Shown: piece by piece, positions 24,366-35,767 of the stretch
Layout: each line of letters begins with the position of its first letter
Position numbering within the stretch: the stretch's first letter is position 1
Source: Dicyema japonicum
Taxonomy: Eukaryota; Dicyemida; Rhombozoa; Dicyemidae
DNA length: 64,000 nt
Direction of reading: 5' to 3'
Assembly: GCA_011109175.1 (NCBI GenBank)
Contig: RDEW01000005.1
Span: 1,552,324 to 1,616,323 of the forward strand
Notes under the pieces: generated by a model
What the model saw: only the letters and a program-made list of their open reading frames with translations
Told to the model about the DNA's origin: nothing
The model's database searches: none
Translations under genes and position numbers: made by a program

Positions 24366-27311
24366 AAGCGTCATGTGGTTCACCTTTTGTGGTGGCGCTC
24401 AGTGTAGTAATACACCAAAAAGAACCATTTGCTCTTCCCCATCCAGACTCCTTATGCCTGGATGGTATACCTCAACTGGAAACTCGAGATGTTGTTTGTT
24501 CCCCTGGATTCTATTGCTTTCTGGAGATAATGAAAAAACCCTGGACCAAAACCCCTTGTTATTGTGCAACTCAATGCTAACAGAATAAAAACAAAGATTC
24601 TGGAGTTACGATGTTTATAAACGAAGCACAAGATTGACATCTGCATTATCCAGGAGTCAAAACTTTCTATAAAGAATACAACCCCACTTTTTCCTGGATA
24701 CATCTCTATCAGAAAAGACCGCATCGGACGTGGTGGCGGCTTACTCACCATTATTAAAAACGGTTTATCTTCCACGATGTGAGCTCGCAAGTGGATGATT
24801 TAATTCTACACGACAAGACCGCGGAACAAATTTCTATTGATCTTATTAATGGGTCAGAACATCTTATTCTAATCAACATTTACATTCCACCGCCGGGATC
24901 CTGTCCTAATAACTATGTTCCGAAGCTCGACAAACTACAAGAAATTCGAAATGTGTTACTATGTGGGGATTTCAACGCCAAACATCCGCAATGGCTCAGT
25001 ACCCAGTCGGCAGACAAGAGGGGGAGTCTAATTATCGACTCTCTCGAAAAAATGGTGATTCTGAATCACCCGAATATCTTCACAAGGACACCAGTTCGAA
25101 GAAATGACAACCCAACCTCCCCCGACATATCTTTTGCTTCCTCTAGGATTGCCCCGAAGATTTCATGGAACGTCTCCTACGATTTTCATAGTGATCATAA
25201 TCCGATTATATTAAAACTGAGCCGATTCAATAACTCACGTAGAATTAAAGCAACCTTCAAGGTCTACAAGAAAGCTGACTGGTCGAATTTCAAGCTCTTC
25301 ATTGACCAAAACCTAATACATTTTGATCCCACCTCATTTTGCTCCATCGACAAAGCAGTGGACCATCTAAACCATGTAATCCTTCAAGCTGAAAAGTTGT
25401 TTGTACCACGTGCAGTTTACAAATCCTACAAGCCTACTCTGGACTCGGAGACTCGTCTCCTCATCAAACAAAGAAACTCCCTGAAGATGAATCATCTGCA
25501 AACCTCTTCTGATTTGGAAAATATAAAATGCTTAAATCAGAGAATTACAAAGCTCATCAGAGAAAAGAAAGATAGGGCGTGGAACCGCCTATTATCATCT
25601 ATTGGACATATGAAATCCACGAGTCTTTTATGGAAAACTATTCGTCGAATCAAGCTAAACTTATCAGATGAATCAGAATCTTTTTCTGCTCCAAATACTG
25701 TGCAAGCTAACAACCTAATGAAATATTACGCATCCATAAGTCACAAGGACTTCTCGAAATCCATTCTTGTCACTTCGGAATTTAATGCCTAAACCAACTT
25801 CGTGGATCAATTATTTACGCATGCCGAGGTCACACAGGCTATAAGATCGATGAAGAGATCTTATACGTGTGGTCCTGAAGGCATTCCGGGAATTTTGCTA
25901 AAACACCTTGGTAATGTTGCATTCAATTCGAATACGTCAATTTTTAATTTGTCTTCTAACATGAACGTCATCCCATGCAAATGGAAGAACTCACTTATAA
26001 TACCAATCCTTAAACCAGGAAAACCGAAAACCTTACTTCTTCCTACCGTCCAATTTCATTAACGTGGCATTATCGCGCCTAATGGAGAAACTCGTACTCT
26101 GGAAAATTAAACCCCATTTGCCCGACTGCCACTTTCAACATGGTTTCAAATGTGAGCGTTCAACTACGACACATTTGACTTCACTGTCTCAATTTATATC
26201 AGAAGGGTTCAACGTACCGAAACGCCATCTACGGACAATAATGGTTTCCCTGGATATCCAGAAGGCGTTCGATTCTGTCTCGAGAATATTACTCACGAAG
26301 AAGGTTTTTGACACCACCATTCAGACGGATTTGAAAAGATGGATAGCCAATTTTCTCTCCGGAAGAAGAGGACGTGTCTGTATAGGCCACGCAAGATCGA
26401 GGTCCCGTCTCCTACCAAATGGCGTCCCTCAAGGATCGCCCCTCTCTCCGGCATTATTCAACTTGTTCCTCAACGATTTACCCTGCCCTGGAGGACCAGA
26501 TTCAATGCTTCTCACTTATGCTGACGACCTAATCATCGCTAGCAGGAACAAATACGTGGGTACAGCAAAATCAGAGCTTCAGTCACATATTGACGACCTG
26601 GGAGCCTGGTTGAAGTTGAATCGTCTCTCCTATCCAGGGACAAATCAACATATACAATCTTCACCACGGACAGAAAAGAAAAACATACACTGATTTGAAC
26701 ATTTTGGAGACTCCTTACCACTACAGACTCGTCCAACTATCCTGGGAGTGACATTTGACCCTTTGATGTCATTTTCTCAACATGTGAAGAACGTTATGAC
26801 AAAGGGTCTCAGGAAACTTAATATAATCAAACCGCTCTTGAAGTCCAAACCTTCACAGGAATGCCCCTCGTCGTGTTCAATCAACTCCTAAAACCGACGA
26901 TTGAGTACGCTGTGCCTCATGGGCCTATGGAGCTTCGATATCAAATTCACTCAAGATCAATACCCTAATTGGAAAACTAGCACGTCAAACAAATCTACCC
27001 CCGATCTTTCCCCAATGCTTGACCACGCCGCAATCAAAAATAATGGCTCCGGCTTCATCGGTCTGTGTGGCCAAGAAACAAGTCGTTTCTTCCATTTAAG
27101 GCTAAGGCCTCAAATACACGAAATTTGGGGAAAAACCCACTCCTTTTCAAACCCTAATGAAAGATGATCGTCGTTTATTCAGGAAAGCCGTGGGTACTCT
27201 GGAGGAACACAGGAAAAACCTCTCGATCCTGTTGAGGCGTACCGGGATCACTTAATTAGTTGGATTACTCCTTCTTTCTTGGTGTTCCCTTTTCGGGTTA
27301 TTAAATAAATA
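24366..27311 (+). mobile_element. near full-length APE-type LINE with 2A-like motif
   Basis: A 2,946-bp insertion with 5-bp target duplication atgaa at 24,361-24,365 and 27,312-27,316. A leader of about 150 bp is followed by a 2A-like segment (24,500-24,547) and the endonuclease: QLNANRIKTKILEL, IQESKLS, LLCGDFNAKHPQW, SPDISFASS and YDFHSDHNPI are visible. The RT reads VSLDIQKAFDSVS, LPNGVPQGSPLSPALFNLFL, LLTYADDLIIAS and TILGVTFDP. The C-terminus is LFRKAVGTLEEHRKNLSILL and RRTGIT, with a 3' tail ending tattaaataaata. The longest frame is 24,779-25,792. About five frame breaks make it inactive, or are partly sequence errors. It belongs to the jockey/CR1-like APE LINE group; the exact clade is not resolved. 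Confidence 0.9.
24500..24547 (+). other. 2A-like ribosome-skipping motif in LINE ORF2 leader
   Basis: Just before the endonuclease the leader encodes a leucine-rich run ILLLSGDNEK. In the neighbouring frame, after one base slip in an A6 run (24,533-24,538), it continues NPGPKPLVIVQLNANR. The [G]D.ExNPGP signature with a preceding leucine-rich stretch is the 2A consensus. The minus-strand copy at 59.7 kb has the same motif at the same place. 2A peptides are known at the N-termini of some non-LTR retrotransposons, where they separate a leader peptide from ORF2. Confidence 0.7.
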
Positions 27312-28200
27312 ATGAACTGTTCTACAAGGCCCTCCAATTTTGGCGTCATCAAGATACCAGAGGTTTAGCTGTATGTTGATTGAGCGGACAATTTCATCGA
27401 TGGCCAGAGCGAAGATAAGTGGGTTCCCTTGTTGGACTCCAGTCTCTGAATGGATAATCTTGTCCCCGAAAACCAGTGAAGAATTGGTTCTGTAAGCGAG
27501 GAAGACATTGGAATAAGTTCCGGGGCTCGTTTGTTTGTAGTTTCGAAAATTTGATCCCTCCTCAATGAATTGAAGGCATTGCAGATGTCCAACTTGACCC
27601 CAATGTGTGGGTTTTTGTTCGTCTTTCTGTCCAAAAAAACACCTCGCAGCATGCACTGCCGCCTCGCATCCGTTCCTTACACTGACCCCCAGTTAAAGCG
27701 GGAAAATTCCTCAGATGTTCTCGGACAGATGAAACTGCATGCGATTTTCGCTGTCAGTCTTCCGAAATGGGGGGACTCCACCTTCAGGTTTTTGAAGGCC
27801 AGTAGATGTGCACTGAAAAGAAGCTCCCTTGCGAGAGGAGGAATATCCCCGTTCAAAATACGCATAACCAGTTTTGTAATTGACAAGGTTGCGGCCAGCC
27901 TCTGCAGTGCCCCCATCCGCAAGATCTTTGATGTGACCTGGTCGCAAGCCATCAAGACCTCTACTGCTACTCGCCGCGAACGACGAAATGCCGCGCCGCA
28001 CTTCGCCTTCGGTGACGGTTGTCCTTGACAAATCTCCCGGGAGCACGAATGGGCGGTAATCTGCCGAAGGCATGGATGTTTTCGTCTGAGTAGTTAAAGC
28101 ACCTCAGGGGTCGCAGCCATGACAGTATCGTCGCTGCCAACGACGCGAAACGCCGCACGGACATTGCCTTCAAATAGTTTACGATTTACTCACTCTCCGA
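27312..28200 (-). mobile_element. 5' half of the split YLDD/KRPDG LINE
   Basis: Reads from about 28,200 leftward: a degraded N-terminal segment (GNVRAAFRVVGSDDTVMAAT), GLDGLRPGHIKDLAD, RILNGDIPPLARELLFSAHL, GVKLDICNAFNSLRRDQIF (motif A), SETGVQQGNP (motif B) and NIQLNLWYLDDAKIGGPCRT (motif C), ending at the target site of the intruding LINE. Frame breaks are present. Together with 23,150-24,365 it spans about 2.1 kb of coding remnant, 5'-truncated. Confidence 0.85.
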
Positions 28201-29260
28201 GTTTGTCCGGGCTATTCAAAGAAACGGAGGATTGGAATCAGGATGTTTTGGTTTCATGACTTCCGTCTTGGTGAGAGAATGCACATAGAAAACCTGGATG
28301 TTCTTCATTTTTTTAGGAAAGGAAGTTCCCTGGTGTCTTACTTTCTCCTGTGTTCCGTTAATCTCCTTTTGAGTCGATAAATGGAATTCCAAGTGTCATC
28401 GGTGCGAAACTGAGGTGTTTTAGCCAGGCCTCCTGGTCGTCGGACGTGAGAGCATCGTAAATTGCATAGGCCAGGCATGTACCCGATCCGGAAGGGTCTT
28501 GGGATCCTGATTGGAATCTTCCTGGCTTTCCTTAGATCCGACAAGAAGAGCAAGAGGTTGTCTCTATCATTGAAGTCTAGAGGCTCATTGATTTTTTGGC
28601 AGAAATCACTAGTCGGTTCGCAATCAACCAATCTTAGACGGTGTTCACTATCGCCTGGGCATTAGCGGTTGCGGCTTGCCTACATTGATTCCGTGTTGCA
28701 ATTATTAAGTCGTCTGCGTAGGAAAGTAACAACAAATTTTCGTCCGTAATATGGTAGGTTGTGGAGGAAAAGATTTAAAAGAGCGGAGAATTTGGGGTAC
28801 TTCGTTTGACAGTAATTGTGACCTTGATCTAAGATGACCGCAGACGACTCTCTTATGTCGCCCAGAGAAAAAGTTCGCCAACCACAGCTTTAGGTTTGTA
28901 CGAAATTTTGAATCAAAAATCTTCCCAATGAGAAGTTTCCTCGTGACCATTGTGGTACGCATATGTTGTGGGGTGGCATTAAATTCATCGGCAATGAATT
29001 GGGATAGTGTGGTTAAATGTCTAGAGGCAGGCTCGTAAGTTCTTTAATCTACCGATAGCCTCTGAGACCTGCTTGTCTGAGAATAGTTCTTTGTAAGGTT
29101 CCTTCTTCGGTTTATGGGTACGTACTTTGATATCCAGGTGTTTAGAGAATGTCTATGACAAATGTGTTCAGTAGAAGGGTTCCATGTGCATCTTTCAACT
29201 CTGATTTAACTTGTTTTAGTGTTTTCCAGAATTGATGGGATGAACTATTCCCTATGGGTG
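28201..29260 (-). mobile_element. APE-LINE internal fragment
   Basis: From right to left on the minus strand: FWKTLKQVKSELKDAHGTLL (linker before RT), KIFDSKFRTNLKLWLANFFS, SRSQLLSNEVPQ (motif B), LLLLSYADDLII (motif C), then WLIANRLVIS. The order matches the complete copy at 24.4-27.3 kb. Both ends are missing and the frame is broken. It abuts the split LINE at about 28,200. Confidence 0.75.
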
Positions 29261-29261
29261 A

Positions 29262-29335
29262 TGGTTCTGCTAGAACGTGTCAGGAATTAGCTTGTTTGAT
29301 TTTACCCTTAGTTTTTGTTAATAATTAATTTAACA
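29262..29335 (+). mobile_element. APE-LINE extreme 3' end
   Basis: ttctgctagaacgtgtcagg encodes LLERVR, and the following tail (gcttgtttgattttaccctt) matches the type A SIDE and LINE ends at 61.9 kb. It is only the last codons and tail. Confidence 0.55.
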
Positions 29336-29339
29336 ATTT

Positions 29340-29665
29340 AATTAATAATATTTGCGCGTCCAACATTGTCGGGAGCGCGGTAGACACACTGTATTCCGCG
29401 GAAAAAACGATGAGAGCAAAGGAGAAGAAATACGAAGCGCTACGCGACCGATTCGCGTTTTATCCGATAGTGGTCGAGACAACTGGAGGAATAAGTGGAA
29501 AATCGCTTCGCTTCCTAAAGAAACTTGGACGATTAGCTACACTAAAAAGCCACGACGCACGTGAGACCCGGTGGCTACTCCAGTTGATCTCTGTTGCAAT
29601 CGTGAGAGGCAACGCAACGTCGATAATGTTGACGGGGTCCACTTTGGATGGATGGCAGTTTTAAA
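29340..29665 (+). mobile_element. YLDD/KRPDG LINE 3' end, well preserved
   Basis: One open frame encodes the C-terminus: AKEKKYEALRDRFAFYPIVV, ETTGGISGKSLRFLKKLGR, then RETRWLLQLISVAIVRGNA, ending GSTLDGWQF and stop, followed by an A-rich end. The same 3' segment occurs inverted at 38,885-39,005 and 40,265-40,380. Short 5'-truncated copies like this are the usual product of target-primed reverse transcription. All three sit in TTAATTAA-type AT-rich flanks. Confidence 0.8.
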
Positions 29666-30094
29666 TAAAAGAATAAATTTGTGTTTAAAAAAATTAATAA
29701 TATTTAGGTATGTGACGATGAGGTCACTCCAGAAATACAAGGGAATATTTCCTCGTCTTTTCTATCTTCTAACCAAAAGTTTGGTTTTTAGTCAAAAATG
29801 ACTCGAAATAGTAGAATACTTTATATTTGTCTTTTAAATTAAAAAGACTAATGCAGTCTTCTAAACCCGTCACCTCTTGAATCCCACTTTTTGAAACTTG
29901 GCGTGTTCGAGAGGTTTTACTGTATTTGTTGCGAGTATTGATTTTTTTATCTTAATTTTTTTGGAGTTTGTATAATTCTTAACTGGTATGCATCTATTTA
30001 ATTAACAATTGGATATGGTCACCAAGGTCACCAGCTTTTGGTCAAGGGATAAAACTGGCAACAAAAATCATCAAAATAGATCTTTTCTTTCGAT
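29666..30094. other. intergenic stretch
   Basis: AT-rich. A plus frame around 30,009 begins within it but its recognisable part lies in the next feature. No gene. Confidence 0.3.
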
Positions 30095-30260
30095 AGACGC
30101 TTGGTTTGAGTCTGATTCTACGTGTGCATCTGACTCTGCCGAACAGAAATCGGCTAAATTTTCTGCGCTTGGTAACCGTTTCGTCCCAATGGCATTTGAG
30201 ACTTCGAGTGTAGCCAGCCTTGTCACTAGAAACGTTCTATGAAAGATTCGCTGGTAGATC
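30095..30260 (+). mobile_element. YLDD/KRPDG LINE C-terminal fragment
   Basis: SAEQKSAKFSALGNRFVPMA and FETSSVASLV match the FVPxAxET segment of this LINE's C-terminus. A related fragment, equally truncated, lies at 50,885-51,030. Confidence 0.6.
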
Positions 30261-30349
30261 CTCTTGAAAGGGAGCTGCAATGCCTGAGTGGGAGAAACGA
30301 GTAATGTTGTATGATTAAATTAGATCTTATTCAACTGATTTCTACTGAG

Positions 30350-30580
30350 ACGCCTGGAGTGCTAGGCCCCAGCATGAACACAAAATGAGCAGTCCCGATA
30401 TCCACGCCGAGCTTCTTACTGTGGTTTTTCTTAGAAACCTGGATTAATCGCCACAGAAGGAAGGTTTTCTAATAAAAAGGGAAGAGGCGGAACAAAAGAA
30501 ACAAACAGAAATCTCCAATCAAGTAGCTACATAGCATCACACCAACGTGCTACCATGCGGCTAATTATAAAGCGTGATAA
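30350..30580 (-). repeat. SIDE-like element fragment
   Basis: Contains aaatctccaatcaagtagct followed by acatagcatcacaccaacgt, the reverse of the conserved head of the short elements. The body is diverged. It ends about 70 bp from the stop codon of the Rab28-like gene. Confidence 0.5.
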
Positions 30581-30650
30581 TATTACCCGCCAAATGTATT
30601 ATATTTTTATAACAAAATTATTATTTTATACTAATAATTACAACAAAAAA

Positions 30651-31461
30651 TTATTGAATACAACATTTATTACTAGACGTTGTTAGTTCATCTTTGTCAT
30701 CCGGAGGATATTTGTTTTCCACTTTGTCAACGTCGACGTTTACAGGGATCATTTTTATATGAGAGTCAATCTCAAAGTTTTTGATGTTTACATTAACAAA
30801 TTTGGCCGATAAATAAGCGAAAATAACGTCCACCTACAATAAGGGACAACATACATTAAACCCACTCTTTGCGGAACATAAGTGATGACCGAGCTTGAGA
30901 TTTTTAATTTTCATAATAGTCGTATTTTCTACCTTTGACATCAAGTCATCTTCGTAAATATATACAAAATACTTTTACAGCCTACAGTGAAAAAGGTTGG
31001 CATTTTCGACCCTCCAAATAGTGGGATGATCTTGATATACCAATCAAGGACGTGATCCAATGACTCATTATTGGTGACGTCATAGGCGAGTATGACTCCC
31101 TTAGAAGTGATGGATGAGACTTACATCTGTGTCGGAGAAATAATTAGGAAAGTTTTCTGACTCTATTTCGCTTCCAGAAATGTCCCAAATGTGAAGGGAG
31201 ACGTCATAGGCTAGAATATAGGGAAAACTTACACGAAACGACGATTCTTTTGTGAAGATTAGTGAAACCTATTGTAGGGTTATAGTTCCTTGTGAATCTG
31301 TCGTCAATGAATCGCTCAATGAGGGCAGTCTAAGGAGCATAACAGCCTACCTTTCCAACAAAACAGTCCCCAACAATGACTATTTTGCCATTATACGATG
31401 ACTTTGACATGGCATCGACTTCTTTAAAGAGATCGTCAATATTTTCTAATGTACCAGCCAT
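30651..31461 (-). CDS. RAB28: Rab28-like small GTPase
   Basis: Rab-type GTPase of membrane traffic. Rab28 is the divergent member linked to cilia and endosomes. Start at 31,461 gives MAGTLENIDDLFKEVDAM, then the P-loop IVIVGDCFVGKTALIERF, switch region RNYNPTIE, DxxG loop LHIWDISGSEIESENFPNYF, GVILAYDVTNNESLDHVLDW, the guanine-specificity motif VGCKNDLM (usually NKxD, here CKND) and CSAKSGFN. The C-terminus NKCCIQ is a prenylation box. Six introns of 21-25 bp: 31330-31350, 31247-31268, 31211-31234, 31100-31124, 30950-30972, 30834-30854. Splicing gives one uninterrupted frame of about 220 codons without indels. WDISG and the C..Q end resemble Rab28. The exact subfamily is less certain than the Rab call. 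Confidence 0.86.
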
Positions 31462-31499
31462 TAAATAACCTATAGAGATTATTTATTTATAAATAATTC

Positions 31500-31860
31500 T
31501 TCAACTATTTTTATTTTAATAAAATTGTGTATTTAATAGAAATTCTCATTATTTCCGCGGTTTTCTTGTGGGTACCAGCTTGTGGTACAATTGTTTCACC
31601 GACTATATCCAACCCCATCACCTTCCCAAGTGGTCATATTACGGTTTGCTTGGTAGTGTCTAAAGAACGAGGCTATATCTACTGTTTCCAGGCCCATTTA
31701 TCTCACGTTGAACCCAACCACCACCTCAACCAATTAAGTAGCAACGCTGACGTACATTAACTGACCAATCGAACACAACCCTGGACCCAAATCCTTTCGA
31801 AAGTTGAAGATAATTGTAAACTCGAAGAAATGTTTAGATCTACGCATTTTCTTGATGAAT
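31500..31860 (+). mobile_element. possible LINE leader remnant with 2A-like NPGP
   Basis: A plus frame at 31,527-31,760 has no known domain. Just after it PIEHNPGPKSFRKLKIIV is encoded at 31,764-31,815. The IExNPGP core followed by a basic segment resembles the 2A-to-endonuclease junction seen at 24.5 and 59.7 kb, but the upstream GD is absent and no endonuclease follows clearly. Weak. Confidence 0.3.
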
Positions 31861-32029
31861 TATTCTTTAGATTAGCGCTTCCCGATTGAAGGTGCAAGAA
31901 ATAATTTAAAAAATCATGATTACTTGTACATATATGCAAATGATCTTCAAAAAGAATCAAGAGAATTTGAATACATTTATATTTTTAATAATTTATGATT
32001 AAATGCTAGAAATAAACGTTCAGGAAATG

Positions 32030-33150
32030 ATCTTGAATGTTTGAAGGCTAAAAGGTCACGATACGATATCCAAGGAACGCTTCCGAAGCTTGGATTTACC
32101 TGCATTGACAAACCGTTACTTTTGGCGTCATCCAAAGTAGCATACAAAGTTGCGAAATCAAAGAAGTCACATAATATTGCAGAGACTTTTATTAAACCGT
32201 GTGCATTGAAAATGGTGAAAACAGTTCAACTATTCTCGAAAACTGCAGCAGATCCTTTGTCAAATAATTGTATCCGGGATCGAATTAACTGTATCATTAT
32301 GATATTCTTAAACGGACATAAATAATTCTTGCATCAAGATTTCAATCCAGTTGGATGAATCTATCGATGTTGATGATTGCACTCAACTAATTGGCTTTGT
32401 TCGTTATCTACAATATAATTTAATTGCGAAAGAGTTTCTTTTTTGCTAACCTCTCGAAGCGGAACCTCTCAAAAAAAATATTTTCCATATAATTGAGACT
32501 TTTTTTGATGAACACATATTCCATTGGAAATTATCGGGTCAATTTGCACGGAAGGTGCTCCAGTTATGCTGGGAAACAGGTCGGGGTTTGCAGCCCATTT
32601 GAGAAAACATGTTCCAGATGTAATAGTTACTCCTACATCATTCATGCGCTCACATCGAAGTCTTTGCCGACTAAGTTAAAATCTGTCTTAAATTCGTATG
32701 TCAAAATCGTGAATTGTATTCGAACAAGGGCTTTGAATCATAGACTGTTCAAAGCATTATGCATTGATGCAGATGCCACTTTTCTTTTGTATCATTCCGA
32801 TGTTAGATGTCTGTCAAGAGGTTTTGACAAGATTTTTTATTCTCAAGCTTGAAATCAAACAGTGATGGACGACTCAAATTCTTTGGAAATTTTTTCGATG
32901 CGGTTCGCATGTTGGGTTTCGGACCGTGCAAAAAAAGCACAGTAAGTTCTGGTTCAATTTGCAACAACTTGGCTATGTGAATCTGGATTTTCATCTTACT
33001 ATATATAAAAAATAAGTACTGAAAGGCTCTTAATCCTGCAAATGATCTCAGAATTGCACTAGCAAACAAAAAACCACGTTTAGAGGAATTAAAACAAAAA
33101 GGCAGGAAAAGTCTCAAGGAACCTAACTAATTTTTTTAATAAAATTAAAA
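32030..33150 (+). mobile_element. hAT transposase, Buster/ZBED5-like, decayed
   Basis: The series on the plus strand reads ASSKVAYKVAKSKKSHNIAE, FIKPCALKMVKTVQLFSK, PLSNNCIRDRI, IQLDESIDVDDCTQLIGFVR, then VGICSDGAPVMLG-like and HYALMQMPLFFC-like segments, and a degraded end. Order and motifs match the hAT group that also gave rise to the ZBED5/FAM200 genes. Stops and frame changes show it is dead. A minus-strand C-terminal piece of the same kind is at 52.4-52.9 kb. Confidence 0.78.
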
Positions 33151-33929
33151 TTCTGTTTGATTCAAATTCGGGGATGCGAGGTTAGTTTTTAAAATTTTTG
33201 TGGGCGACAACTCAAAACGAACCCGGAAGCGCTGCTTTAGATGTTGGCCTTATCTAGGAGACGAAGCATAAAAATTCGTTTCATTATTTTATTTCAACAT
33301 AAATATCGCTACTGATAGAAGTCTTCTTTATTGTGTTAAGAGAATGAAGTCTTGTAACGCTTGAGAAACGCCCGATAACCTGATGGAACAAAAAATGATT
33401 ATTCCTTGCGAGGGTTCGCACGAATGTCACCTAATGTGGGTGGATTTAAGCAATGTCCTATATCTGATTGGCTTTGTCTATCGTGAGAACTGGAACGTTC
33501 ATGATAGTTAGCTTAGTGATTCCCTTCTCGGTGTCAAGGGTTAACAAAATAAGTTGAGACATCTGCAGTAGCAGTATAATTTTGGTGTGATATTTTTATC
33601 ATTGTTTATCCGTTCACGTAGAATGTGTAAATTTTGGGAAAATCGTAGCTTAAACAACCCCCAAGTTGGTGACATTAGATATTACTTCCGTCTAAAAATT
33701 CATCATTAAAGAACTTCCTTCCCAAATAAGGTTTGATCGTACCCCCAGATTGTATTAGAATGATTAAACCTATTAGAAGGTCAAGTTTGCTGATGATTCG
33801 AATCACGATAAGTCTGTGCAAGAGAGTCGCATCACCTAACCATTCTATCAGCTAATCCTAAAATGAATACAAATATTACGCTAAAAGAAACAAAAAAAAA
33901 TTTCTCAAGGTTGATCATATTGTCTGTGA
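33151..33929. other. intergenic, probable old repeat
   Basis: No gene recognised. The sequence is less AT-rich than typical spacers and may be a worn LINE, but I cannot place any motif. Confidence 0.25.
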
Positions 33930-34070
33930 CAAGTAGACGAATTTCTGGATCGACTTTGGGGTCAGATTTTCGCGAGTTCGGATGATCTTCGTGAACATCG
34001 CTAGCTACTCAAGCGAATTTTCCTCGCTATTGTGAGAGGGAATAGCCATGCGGTGCGGGTTCCTGGATTA
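33930..34070 (+). mobile_element. YLDD/KRPDG LINE C-terminal fragment
   Basis: EFLDRLWGQIFASSDDLREH, then LLKRIFLAIVRGNSHAV with one stop between. The same segment is at 12,010-12,150 and 29,580-29,640. Confidence 0.7.
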
Positions 34071-34149
34071 ATTAGTTATTATATTATTATTGTCAGAAAC
34101 TATCGTAGAAACATAATTTTTATATTTTCACACGTGTGGCACTCAAAGC

Positions 34150-35520
34150 AATTTGTCAGACCAATCTTGTCCATCCTCCCCTATTACACGCCAAACTTCT
34201 TATAGCATCCAGATCCTCCCCACTTACAAGCCTCCGGTTGATTGCTTTGAGATCCTCATCCAGCACCCCGGTAGCGTAATACGCGGGCGCCCCCGATGTT
34301 TCTTTCCACTTGCAGCGAAATATTCCTCATTGCCAAATTTGGAAGTGATGTGGGGTCCATCCGTAGGAGGTGTCCAAACAGTCTCCATCGAGCCTCCACA
34401 ACATCCCAAGTCACAGGTCGCGTTGAACACTTTCGGGACAATGTCTCATTGTTGATACGTGTCGGCCATTGTACCCCGCACAGTATTCGTAATTGCTTTC
34501 GGTGGAAGCAGTTAAGATTTTTAGTTTCTTAGAATGAGGTCTCCCAGCAGGAAAAATTATATAGCAGGACCGGCTTCACGAAAGCATTGTAGAAGCGCGA
34601 ACGAAGCGCGATCGTTACCGGTCTTTTAGCCAACCAATCCGTCTTCATCCTTTCCTCCTGGTAATGTCCTCACAGTCCCCGAGGAATGAACCGAGCTTTC
34701 TGGAACGTCTCCATCCCTCTTCCAATCTTGATCCCATACGTACGATTTCCACAATTTCAGTTTTAGTTGTATTCACAGTAAGAAAACCATTTCCCAAGCT
34801 CTGCAGGGGCAACGTCAAGTAACCGCCTCAAGGCTGTTTTATCTTCCGATACGAAATCCACATCATCAGCGTATACAATTTCGGTAATTTGACCATTATA
34901 AAAACTTCTATGACCACGCAGTGCTACCTCCAGGTATACCATAAACAGCAAAGGAAAAGGAGTCCCCCTGGGGGGTACCCACAGTCGTCGAAAAATTTCC
35001 GGACGACGTACTCCAACTCGTACCGTCAGTTCTGTGTTCGACAATAAAACTTCTATCATTCTGACAGAATCCCTATTAAGGAATCCATGCAAAAACATCA
35101 ATAAGCTTTCCTCGGCGAATTGTGTCAAAAGGCTCTCGACATGTCGATCCCCAAAATTGTAGTCGCACTCTCAAATCTTTGGTAAGTGGCACAACGCCAC
35201 CTATGCCCCTAGACAATATCAGCGGTAGATCTCCCTGTCCTGAATCCACTATGGCTCGAGGACGGGTATTCATTCACAGGCTCTTGCACACGATCCAGCA
35301 CCACCAGAGCAAGGACCTTTCTTAGCGTATTGAGTATACTGACTGGGCGCAGGTTTTCCACAGGGCCCGCCCTCTTATTCGGTTTTTGAATCGGCACCAT
35401 TATTCCTTCGCCGAACGAAAGAAGGTCGTTAGTTGCAAACATTTCGTTTAATACTTTGGCCACGATTTCCACCAGGGTTTTAGGGCCGTACTTCAGTAAC
35501 TCAGCACTTATGCCATCCAG
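34150..35520 (-). mobile_element. non-LTR retrotransposon, VYADD type, decayed
   Basis: From right to left on the minus strand: MEIVAKVLNEMFATNDLLSF, EGIMVPIQKPNKRAGP, LRPVSILNTLRKVLALVVLD, HSGFRTGRSTADIV, ILGIDMSRAFDTIRR-like motif A, VRMIEVLLSNTELTVRVGV, FMVYLEVALRGHRSFYNGQI, TEIVYADDVDFVSED (motif C). The C-terminal part has RWRLFGHLLRMDP and GGARVLRYRGAG. At least five frames are needed, so it is inactive. A short related piece is at 58,060-58,290. The clade is not resolved. Confidence 0.8.
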
Positions 35521-35767
35521 TTATGCGGAATTATTTTTTACCTGTTTCTAAGATAAAGTTAGGTTCAGTAGAGGAAAAATTATATTTTACCTTTCATGTC
35601 ACACAGGATAATTACACAGGCAGACAAATGGCAGTTGCTCCCATATATCGGTCACTTTCGGTAGATGGACTGATTTCAGTGTACAATTCGTATGTAAAAA
35701 ATTATAAAATTTATAAAAGTATAAATATTTCACAAAAAATTAAAATTTAAAATATTAATTTAATCAC
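35521..35767. other. upstream region of aspartyl-tRNA synthetase gene
   Basis: AT-rich spacer. The segment at 35,620-35,700 (gcagttgctcccatatatcg) is about two-thirds identical by eye to 40,555-40,625. It is probably a shared repeat, not a regulatory site. Confidence 0.3.
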
